Assembly: GCA_947683425.1 (NCBI GenBank)
Contig: CANTUQ010000031.1
Coordinates: 4,537,001 to 4,601,000, forward strand
Direction: 5' to 3'
Length of the DNA: 64,000 nt
Source of the DNA: Excoecaria cochinchinensis
Lineage: Eukaryota > Streptophyta > Magnoliopsida > Malpighiales > Euphorbiaceae
Numbering within the stretch: position 1 is the first letter of the stretch; every line of letters begins with the position of its first letter. A program made the position numbers and the translations under genes. The notes beneath the pieces are model-generated. The model did not search any database. It was not told the DNA's origin and worked only from the letters and a program-made list of their open reading frames with translations. Below, one piece after another: positions 45,417 to 55,853 of this stretch.

Positions 45417-46270
45417 TGATCGAAACTTCACTTCGAAAGTAACTTAAGTTAAAAATTATAATTGAGTTAGTAAGGATCAAAAATTTTATTTCTAATTGAA
45501 ATTGCATTACATCTCATTAGAGCCTTAGAATATGTTAGATGGTCCCCTATATACCTCGGTGCGTTTCTATAATACAACTCTACTTTCACTCATTGTAGGG
45601 AAGTGTTCGGGATAATCACCAGCCCAAGTCTCGTACTATCAAATGGTATATAAAATGATGACCCGATCGGTCGCTATGCTCATGACGAGTTAGACTCGTT
45701 AGCAGGGATCATGCTTGGGTAGCTCTAAAATATCACCACCTTGGACCGAAGCTCATGTAATGGCAAATAGATACTTCCCCTAGGGGGCATGCGCCATGAT
45801 ACCGTGCTTGCTATTTGGGCTATTATATATTGAATAAAATCAATTAAATTAAATGGTCTTTCATCAAAGGCTTTTATGCTCCGATGGGCCCATCTTAATT
45901 TAATTGAATTATTTAAATACATAATGGCCAAACACCTATACGCATGTACATTAGGCAAGAGTTGTCGTGCCGATTTTTCACCGTGCACTATACGTGTCCA
46001 AAGGGTTCCCTGTTAACTCTTGGATAAAGCCCACCTAGAAAAGAGACAGCACGACCTCCTGTGTGATAGAAATACGGTTGGGAGGAATTTTTTCCTTGCA
46101 TGTGTATGTGACTGTGCATTTTTTTTATGAGCAATAATAATAAATAAAACAGATGCATTTTGTCTCATATATAATCCTTTCCATACAATTATAGAACTTG
46201 TATACTTTGTATATAAAATTACTTGCATCATAATTTATGAATATGAACATAACATGTGTTTGCCTTACAG
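45417..46270 (+). other. Conserved leader of element D
   Basis: No gene, yet homologous to the leaders of A and C for over 500 bp. It ends in an acceptor-like GCCTTACAG at 46262-46270, matching the position before gag in the other elements. Confidence 0.55.
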
Positions 46271-49200
46271 GTATATACATAGCAGTGCTTTTCGCAACAC
46301 ATACATACTAACATACATTATAACATCCATAACATCCATTGTGCACTATAGCCAGTAAATACAGCATACATCACCGAATGTATTTATTGACATGCATCAT
46401 AGCACACACGGATATACTACCACCATGTGTACAAAATAAATAAATAAATAAATAAATACTAATGCTAATAATAATAATAATAATAATAATAAATATATAT
46501 AATATATAATTAAAATAATACATTCATTGTGTGTCATAGCATGTACATATCAGTATGCTAATATTACATATGTACATAAACATTGTGTGCTGGAGCATAC
46601 ACATACCGTTGCATATTATAGTGTGCACATATCAGCATACATCATTAGGCTAGACATACACATCGTGACACCTTGCACCCTTCACGTTGTGTGCCATATC
46701 ATGCACGTGCATTATCATGCAAAAGCTACGCCACACATATAGGAATCATGTTTCATGTATGTTAGTCATTGTATATACCAGTGCATGTCTTGCGTTTGCA
46801 TACCATACAAATACACATACCTTGTAAACGTCATTCAATTCTTGCAATCACTTTCATGTATGTGAGTTTTGCCATTCTTCGCAGCTCATCAGTGCACATT
46901 ATCATGCTAGATCATCTTCATCTTACGCCATATCGGCATCACATGCATATTCCTATCATGCCATGTGCACATGCACCATGTATCATAAACATCCATTTTC
47001 ATGTGGTGCAATAATTTATACTTGTGCCTTCATTATATGCTGTGTACATGTACACCGCAAATCTATGCATGCACATCATTTATCATGCAGTGTTTACACA
47101 CTCACTTATACATTTTTGCAGATGTTACACGCACACACATTCTTGCGCATATTTCATGCACACATTTCCATAAAATATATTTTTACACATGTTTAACACA
47201 TACAGGTCCTAACACGCATTATTAATAGGCAAGACACTGTTTGCACGCATCTTTCCATGTATATGGTTTTTAACACATAATTTGCACATATTTTAAAAAA
47301 AAAAATCTTTATATGATTACATGATTTTTGTGTACATATATTTTGATAGAGTAAAAATTTTTGTGTTAAGCTGTACCCTAAAACGCTGATATGTTTGCAC
47401 CTTATTAAGGTACCTTTGATTCAAAGTTTGACTCTGCTTAAATAGTTCTCAACTATGAATGGCTTTGATCTTAACTTTAGAAACCTGCGTTTCATTCCAT
47501 TTTGAATTAAGTAAAGGGTAAATATGTTTGATCTTTAAGAGCTGGATCACGTGAAAATATTTGACTATACCATCTAATTTCTAAATTCAGAGCACTTTCA
47601 GTCCATTTTGAAAAAAAAAAACTAGTTGCAATTGGGGGATTGGATGAAAACTCACTAAGAGCACTAGAACCTTTCTGATTACCCGTCAAAGCGATCCCTG
47701 GATAAGGCTGAATCTAGAAATGATTTAGGCAACCATTATTTATATAGCTCTCTAAATGACCATTTCCTACCCTTATATCGTAATCGCTTGCTAGCCCATT
47801 GAGCCTTTATTTTGGTATGCTAAATGCATACCGATTTTATTGTTACACACATTAAAACTACCCTTTTCGCCTAAAATGATTTTGGCTTCCCCTTAGAAGA
47901 ATGGCCGCTCTAGTAAGGATGGATGTACATTACGATATTCTCTTGAGCTATCAAAAATTGCCCCGATGAAAATGGGTTTACACTTCGAGAAGATATTTTC
48001 AATCATTGATGATCCCTTAGGCTATCAAAAATCACCCTGATAAGAATGGGTCTACACTTTGAGAAGAGAATTTCAAATCATTGATAATTTTTGGGTTGTC
48101 AAAAATCGCCCTTATAAGGATGGGCTACACTTCAGAAAGGGGTTGATCATTATCTCCGTGTAATTAAAGGCGTAAATCTTCAGAAAAAAAAAGAAAAAAA
48201 AATAGTAGAAGAAGAGAAGAAAAAACAAAAAAAAAAAGAAAAAAAAGAAAAGAAAAGTAGAGCTTAGGGTAGTACCCCTTGATGAGTTTCAGTAGCTATC
48301 TTTTTAGCTTAATTTTTATGCTGAGCTTGATGAGATCAAGTATTACCAAATTCAAATCCAAGAATATCTAAACAGTATACAATTGGGGTTGGGAATGGTC
48401 CTTTCATCCGTCAAATGAACGTTGCAACCATTTTTCTCTAGCGACCTGATCCTCCTTTGATACCCAATTACCTAAGCCTAATGTTACAACCGAAGTAAGA
48501 CCTATTGATTTTGGGTTCAACCTTATCTAATTAGCAGAGATGACCTTTTAGTAAGATTTGGTACGTAGGAAGAGGCGTATGGTGTTTCTTGAGCTTCAAG
48601 CGGGAAGCCACGAGTGCATTTGCATTCGAGTTGAGTCTCGTCTCCAAAGTTGCATCTAGAATTTGCTTTCAAATGATGAAAAATTCTGTTTTGGCCTTTT
48701 GCACATACACACAGAGATTGCATGGTATGCCTTGTATTTACATGTTGGTTTAGTAAACCTTGATGTCTACATATTTATCTTCTTGCCCTTTATTGGAAAT
48801 GACTCTCGAATTCTTTTGCTAAGATTGAATCAGTTGAGAATGTGGTTCATTCAGTGCTTTTAAAGATAGACAGAAACTCAAGTTTGAGGTACCCAATAGG
48901 TTGCACTCATTTTACAATCTTGGGGTATTTCTTATCACTACTCATGAAAATGATACTTTGCATGTACTCCCAGCAATTTTTTTTTTGTACATATGCTTTT
49001 TGCAAACGGTTTTACACAACTGTAGCAAACATCCTTGTAAATAGATTTACATGTATAATTCTTGGTGCATGATCTTTAGCGAGCATCTTTCATAGATATT
49101 TTTGTTTACATAGCTATCTAAGCTTCATTTTTTACAATCACTTATCTTCACGCATTTTGCGGGCATACCTTTGCATGCATTTCACATTCACATTTTTCAT

Positions 49201-49780
49201 ATGCATTTTATACACATATATATAAGATTTTTTCTGCATATGTTTTATATACATAGTTGTATGTGCACACATCGCACATAGCTTTCATGTATATAACGAC
49301 TTCCACCTATCATTGCATATGATTCTTTACATCTATGCCGATGAATGACTCTTCACCCTGGTCACATGCATAATCATTTGCATGCATGGTAATTTGCAAA
49401 TATTTTGCGTACATATTCCCATGCATAGTTTTTTTTTCATGCATTCCATGCATACATGGTGCTTGACTCTCATTAGATAGTATACATCAGTCTCACGTCG
49501 ACAAGCTGACATTCCAAGTCCTCTAAGGAGGCAAACCTTCTAAAGTCCTCTGAGAAGATAAAATCTCAGTCCTCTAAGGGGGGCAAATCAACTTAAGCCC
49601 TCTCAGGGGGCAATAATCCTTAAAACCAAGATGATACTCTTCTGGATCCTTGGGGGCATGGTGGAGCAGTTAACCACCTAAGACATAGTCATCCATTTTT
49701 ATAAACATCTACATCTCATATCACGTATATAATTTCTTGTATATACTTCCATGCACATAGCTTTGCAGGAATTATCCAAG
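46271..49780 (+). other. Non-coding interior of element D
   Basis: 46271-47300 and 48960-49450 are degenerate series of short blocks around CATGTACATA/GCATGCAT; a short ATAA/ATA microsatellite lies at 46435-46492. 47940-48150 holds about three degenerate copies of an 80-bp unit with ATCAAAAATCGCCC and GATGGG. 49500-49620 has CTCTAAGGGGG-type repeats. No stretch similar to gag or pol was recognised. Confidence 0.6.
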
Positions 49781-49784
49781 AAGA

Positions 49785-51110
49785 ACAACTCCGCTTAGAA
49801 GAGCAGTTCTAGAAGAACGACCCGCTCAGAAGAGCAGTTCTAGAAGAACGACTTAGCTCAGAAGAGCAGTTTTAGAAGAACAACCCCGCTCAGAAGAGCA
49901 GTTCTAGAAGAACAACCCCGCTCAGGAGAGCAGTCCAGAAGGACATCCCGCACTTTGTAAGCTTCGGCTCAGTGCAGTTCTAGAAGAACAACTCCGCTCA
50001 GAAGAGCCGCTAAGAAAAGCAACCCGCACTTTGTAAGCCTCGGCTCGGTGCAGTTCTAGAAGAACAACTCTGCTCAGAAGAGCAACCCGCACTTTGTAAG
50101 CCTCGACTCGGTGCAGTTCTAGAAGAACAACCCCGCTCAGAAGAGCAGTCCAGAAGGACATCCCGCACTTTGTAAGCCTCGGCTCGGTGCAGTTCTAGAA
50201 GAACAACTCCGCTCAAAATAGCAGTTCTAGAAGAACAACCCCACTTAGAAGAGCAGTTCTAGAAGAACAACTCCGCTCAGAAGAGCAGTTCTAGAGAACA
50301 ACCCCACTCAGAAGAGTAGTTCTAGAAGAACAACTCCGCTCAGAAGAGCAGTCCAGAAGGATATCTCGCACTTTGTAAGCCTCGGCTCGGTGCAGTTCTA
50401 GAAGAACAACTCCACTCAGAAGAGCAGTCCAGAAGGACATCTCGCACTTTGTAAGCCTCGGCTCAGTGCAGTTCTAGAAGAACAACTATGCTCAGAAGAG
50501 CAGTCCAGAAGGACATCCCGCACTTTGTAAGCCTCGACTCGGTGCAGTTCTAGAAGAATAACTCCGCTCAGAAGAGCAGTCCAGAAGGACATCCCGCACT
50601 TTGTAAGCCTCGGCTCGGTGCAGTTCTAGAAGAACAACCCCGCTCCGAAGAGCAGTTCTAGAAGAACAACTCCGCTCAAAAGGGAAGTCCAGAAGGACAT
50701 CTCGCACTTTGTAAGCCACGGCTCGGTGCAGTTCTAGAAGAACATCTTCGCTCAGAAGAGCAGTTCTAGAAGAACAACTCCACTCAAAAGAGCAGTCCAG
50801 AAGGACATCTCGCACTTTGTAAGCCATGGCTCGGTGCAGTTCTAGCAGAACAACCTCGCTCAGAAGAGCAGTTCTAGAAGAACAACCCCGCTCAAAAGAG
50901 TAGTCCAGAAGGACACCTAGTTTAGAAGAATGCCCAGCTCAGAAGAGTAGTCCAGAAGGACACCTAGCTCAGAAGAGCAGTTCAAAAGAACACCTCGCTC
51001 AGAAGAGCAGTTCAGAAGAACAACAATCCAGCTCAGAAGAGAAATCCTTGCACTTTGTAAGTTTGAAACAGACTCGGTGTAGCTCAAAAGAGCAATCCTC
51101 GCGTTTCAGA
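49785..51110 (+). repeat. Tandem array in 3' region of element D
   Basis: A basic unit of about 32 bp (AGAAGAACAACTCCGCTC, then AGAAGAGCAGTTCT) is repeated dozens of times and combined with a block GTCCAGAAGGACATC...CACTTTGTAAGCCTCGG to form a roughly 75-100 bp higher-order unit. Reading frames across it are repeats, not proteins. Confidence 0.92.
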
Positions 51111-51230
51111 CTCGACGCACTACCATTCCCCTTGGCAAAAAGGTAAGGTCTGCCTCAGGTATGTAATTCTCTCCCTCTTTTTCTAAATTTTGGCTCACCT
51201 AGGTGTCTAGGCACTTACTTCTCAAAAATT

Positions 51231-51239
51231 GGGGGCAAC
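51231..51239 (+). other. Polypurine-like tract, element D
   Basis: AAAAATTGGGGGCAAC immediately before the 3' LTR. Confidence 0.6.
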
Positions 51240-52235
51240 TGTAGACACCGGATCCCGAGTCAGGTTTAACATTAATTAAATAAAAAAAAATGGCAATGGC
51301 AATCTTGGGTCCTCGATAATTCCCCCGAAAAAAAAAATATATATATGTGTGTGTAAAATTAAAAATTAATTAGTTAATTTATTAGTTAATATTAATTAGT
51401 CAATTAATTAGTTAATATTATTGGGTAATTAAAATGTATGTAAAATTAAATATCAATTAGTTAATTTACTAGTTAGTATAGTACATTAATTAAATTAAAT
51501 AGGAGTGTTTAATTAGGTAAATGTGTAATAATTTAAGTAAATTAATTAAATTAAAAAGTAAAAAAAGTGGAGGGAATTATTGGGGGTTAGGTGACCTAAA
51601 CTAACCTAGTTAGTGAAATAAAAAGAAAAGGATGAAGGCAAAATAGAGGAGGCTCTCTCAGCAGACTAAGAAAAGAAAGAGAAAGAAAATAAAGAAAGAA
51701 AAAAGAGGAAAAAAGGGTAAGAATAGAGGGAGAGCTCGGCTGGGCAAAAGAAAAAGGAAATCAAAAGAAGAAATAAGAAAAGAAAGAGAAGACACAGAGC
51801 AAGAACAAAAAAGACCAAAAATCAAAGGAAAATAAAAGGGAAATAGAAAGAAGAGGAGAGAAGGGAGGAGTAGCCACGGGAACCGAAGACGCCGGAGAGA
51901 AGAGAAAAAGAAGAAAAGAGAGAGGAAGGAGGCGAGGCCTCCGCTGGCCAGCCACGGCGCCGAACTGCCGCACGCGCCCCGCCGGAGTGAAGAGGAGACT
52001 CGGAAGAAACCGGTGGTGGTCGCCGATCAGCCTCAGTCGCCGGCGTGAGGGAGATCGAGAGGAAAGAAGTCGTGTGCTTCCGAGGCGTTCTTCGGCCAAA
52101 CGGCGCCGTCTTCCTGCGCGTGGCCGACGGCAGCGTGATCCCGGCGCTCCGATCTATCCTCCGGTGTCAACGGTGTCACCAACGGCCGCTCCGGCGAGGA
52201 AAAACCGGTAAGGGCTATTTTTTTATTTTATTAAT

Positions 52236-52276
<41 letters not shown>

Positions 52277-52352
52277 ATTTATTTATTGTTATTTATATTA
52301 TTATTATTATTATTATTAATTTTATATATTTACTATTAGTATGATTGAGTTA

Positions 52353-52390
<38 letters not shown>

Positions 52391-53796
52391 TTATTTATTT
52401 ATTATTTATTATTGTGTTTATTATTGTGTTTATTATTATTATTTGAGTTATTTATTATTAATGTTATTGATATTTTTTTGTTATTGATATTATTTAATTT
52501 ATGTTTATTATGCATTATTTGTTATTATTATGCTTATTGTTATTATTATTGGGTTTATTATTATTATTGTGTATATATTTAGTCATAATTATTTATTATT
52601 GTGTTTTGTTATTATCGTGTTAATATCATTATTACTATTATTTTGGTTGTGTTAATATTGTGGCTATGATTATTATATTTGTCATTATTGTTATATTAGT
52701 ATTATTGTTAGTATTATTATTATTATTATTATTTTATTGCTATTATTATGATTAATATTAATATTTGATTTATTATTATTATTGCTATTATTGTTGAATG
52801 TTAATATTATATTATTATCATTATTATTATTATTTATGGTTATTATTAGTATTTATTTTAGTGTTATTATTATTATTATAATTATTGTTTTTATTATTAT
52901 TATATTATATTATATTATTATAGTGTGAATGAATGTTGTTTTCACTATTATTATTTGGTATCACTATTACTGCTCTATTTTTTATTTTTATTATCCGCGT
53001 TATAGAAAATCACGTTTTTTAGATAATAATTAGTGATTTTTTATTAATAAATTGGACCAATGTCTTATTTTAGTTAATAAAAATCACGCTTCCAAACGAA
53101 GAACTAGTTTTCATAAAATGGGATCACTCATCCCAGTTTTTTTCAATCAATGTCCTAAAAATAGTTCTCCAATTTTTAATTAATAAAAAAGGAAGCAATG
53201 TTCCTAAAATTTAATGAATAACCCGATTTATATATGTTGTATTCTAAATCCCTTTATGTGTTTATTCATTTGTTTATTTTTATTTAGTTCTTTATTTGGG
53301 GGATTGTTCTGTCCCATTTTTATTCATTTATTATTTATTGGGGGATTGTTCTGTCCCATTTGTTATTTAATTTATTTTTATTTTTATTTTTAAGCTATTT
53401 ATTTATTTACCGCTTTATTTATCGCCTTTTAATATGAATGAATGCGCTTTAATTTATTACATTACCGCATGAGATGAGAGATAGAATTTGGATTTCTTAA
53501 CAACTCATTTGTAAAATTTAAGTTATTAATAAGAGTGAAGTTCCGAACACCTTATCTGGTTTAGACCGACAGAGGTTAGAGACCTTTTCCAGTTTCTTGT
53601 AAACTGAGTGGCGACTCCAAAATACCTCAAAGGTGCCTAAAGGTATTATGGGTCTAGATTCTCCTTTCCAATGTTCTATTGAAAAGGAGGCATCCAAGAT
53701 GACTCATGATGCCCAAGATCATAAAGACGCAAACCAATCCCTCGAGCCCCAAAAGGCGGGCTCAATGAGGGCCTTACTGGTTCAGCGCGCGTCACA
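51240..53796 (+). repeat. 3' LTR of element D
   Basis: Same landmarks as the 5' LTR, including the donor-like CCG|GTAAGG (GT at 52208-52209) and PBS-like 11-mer at 53609-53619. The length equals the 5' LTR, although microsatellite tracts differ (52229-52272 is AAT-type then ATT-type, where the 5' LTR has ATT only). Confidence 0.93.
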
Positions 53797-53801
53797 GGTA
53801 C

Positions 53802-54758
53802 TCCCCCAGTACAGAGGGTACAGAGTCCTTCCCCTCCTCCGCCATCAAGGGTGCAACGGATAGTTCCTCGGATACCTGAGAGATTCTCCCCATATGCTAG
53901 AGCAGGAGACCCGGGGGCATCTACTTCCACAGTTCCACCGCCAGAGCGGGCACCAGAGTCAGCCCCCCCTCTATCAGCACCATCGACTTACCCAGCACAG
54001 CCAGATTTCACTTCGATTTTGGCTTCTATATTCGCATCCTTCGAGCGCAAACAGGAGGAGAGAGACAGGATCCTTCTAGGACAGCTTGGGAAGCGAGATA
54101 GGGTCATGTTAGAGCGGATAGATCAGCAGCAGGGCATCATACAGGAGCAGGGGAGGCTCATCGATTATTTGAGATAAGATCAGGAGAGACTCGAGGCCCA
54201 ATTGAGGCAGGAGATGAAGGCCTCCCAAGATGAGGCGATCCAGAGGACGGACGCATCTTTATAGATGTTGGATGAGTTGGTCGAGGCCCTCAGGTTTAGG
54301 ATGCAGGTTCTAGATGGTGCCATACCCCCTATTGCCCAGTCTATCCGGGAGTTTAGAGAGCAGACAGAGGATAGGCTGAGACGTATGGGGACCACCTCCA
54401 CAGATCAGACCCTTCGACTGGGCGAGGCTTTCAGAGAGCTAGGGGGGTCGTTACCGATACACTGCAGTTCATGACAGTATGTGCATAACCCTTCCTCGAT
54501 GGGTATGCTCAGGTCCAGTTCCAGCAGCAGGACCCAGTGAGAGTCCAGCCGTTGTCTATACCGGTGGTCGTACCTCCCATATACCAGCAGCAGGCCAGAG
54601 CCTTAGCTAATCAGCAGCCTGGACCATCAGCCCCTCCTAATCTGCCGTCTGCTTCAGGCGCGGGACCCTCTACTTCTTCATAACAAGGCCAGCCAGTTCA
54701 TTTGTCAGATGACGATGATGATCCGGAGGAGGAGCCCTCAGATTATCCGCCATTATAG
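53802..54758 (+). pseudogene. Sense gene part 2: Pro-rich, coiled coil, acidic tail
   Basis: Discounting element D and one GGTAC, the sense frame continues here without a shift (codon split at 42839-42840 and 53802). Together the two parts span about 680 codons. The Pro/Ser-rich segment runs to about 53995. From 54000 to 54440 a strongly heptad-like Glu/Gln/Leu/Arg stretch (FERKQEERDRILLGQLGKRD, ERIDQQQGIIQEQGRLIDYL) indicates a long coiled coil. Stops lie at 54175-54177 and 54262-54264. A one-base loss in a G run near 54445 shifts the frame. A second frame then carries QQ-rich sequence and an acidic tail (LSDDDDDPEEEPSDYPPL) with stop 54756-54758. The coiled coil suggests self-association. 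Confidence 0.65.
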
Positions 54759-55840
54759 GCTGTTCAGGGAGTTCTTTTGGCTTTGTGTTTATATTCTCTT
54801 TATTGTGATCACATTTGTATATTGTACAAAATTTATCCTTTTAATGAAAAACATCTATGGTTAACCGTGGTTAAATTTAAATGTTATTTCTTTATGTTTA
54901 TCATTTTATTACTTAACCTTCTCTTAAAGAGACAATTGATCATATAATAAAAGGATAATAAATAATAAATGGCAACATAAAAATGTTCATAAATCTACCT
55001 GTCAAGTTAATTTGTGCAAAAATTAACAAGAATCTTTTACAATACAGGAACATGATTTTACAACAATTCAAAAATGACTAGCAATCAAAAGGAAGGATAA
55101 ACATATCAAACACTACGCCCTTCAAGATTATATTCAACCAACTCTACATTGTAGATCGGATGGGGATTAGCAAATCAGAATCATACCTATGCTGTGCAAG
55201 CCCAGAAGCGGCTACTAAGACAGAACGTTCAATCACCAGCGATAGAATAGATCGCGAACCGAGGTTACAGCCAGAGAGTACTACATCTCACAGACTCCGT
55301 GCAGACCAAGACGAGGCCAGCAGAACACATGCGGTAGAATAGATCGCAACCAGGATTGCAGTTAGAGAACACTGCATCTCACAATGGGATTACAATTAGA
55401 GAACCCTACATTTCACAAACTCCGTGCAGACCGAGATGAAGTTAGCGGGACACCAGCAGTAGAACAGATCGCAAGCAGAGGTTGGAGTTAGAGACACTTC
55501 ACCTCACACCGTGCAAGCCGAGATGAGGCCAACGGCACAGACCAGCCATTATGCATGCCGAGACGAGGACAGTGGGGCACGCATGATAGAACAGATCGCA
55601 ACGGGATTGTGGTTAGAGGACACCGCATCTCATAGATGCCGTACAAGCCGACCGGAGGCGAGCGGGACAATGCGATAGAAAAGATTGCAAACGAGCCACA
55701 GTCGGATAGCACTATAGCTCAACAGCAACAAGTTGCAATATTCCACATGGCAAAAAGGTAAGGGCTACCTCAGGTACGCATCTCTTTCCTTCTTCTATGA
55801 ATTTTGGCTCATCTAGGCACTAGTGCACTAGTTTCCCCAA
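54759..55840 (+). other. 3' region of element C with tandem repeats
   Basis: AATGAAAA near 54844 could be a polyadenylation signal for the sense gene. 54880-55170 is AT-rich with nothing recognisable. From about 55190 to 55720 there are five or six degenerate copies of a roughly 80-105 bp unit with CCGTGCAGACCGAGATGA, TAGAACAGATCGCAA and TTAGAGAACAC. This array is unrelated to those of A, B or D. Confidence 0.75.
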
Positions 55841-55853
55841 AATTGGGGGCAAC
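55841..55853 (+). other. Polypurine-like tract, element C
   Basis: AATTGGGGGCAAC directly before the 3' LTR. Confidence 0.6.

Larger units (their letters stand above)
42841..53796 (+). mobile_element. Element D: complete non-coding Tat element
   Basis: Insertion of 10,956 bp with perfect duplication GGTAC (42836-42840 and 53797-53801). Both LTRs are 2,557 bp. It has the tRNA-Arg primer-binding site, the conserved leader and a GGGGGCAAC tract, but no gag or pol anywhere in 5.8 kb of interior. It is a large retrotransposon derivative that must have moved with borrowed proteins. It lies inside the sense gene of C, so it is among the youngest insertions here. Confidence 0.94.

Noticed and set aside
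49922..50827. Minus-strand frames with repeated SSRTAPSRGLQSAG units
   Set aside because: Translation of the D tandem array without start context or family similarity.
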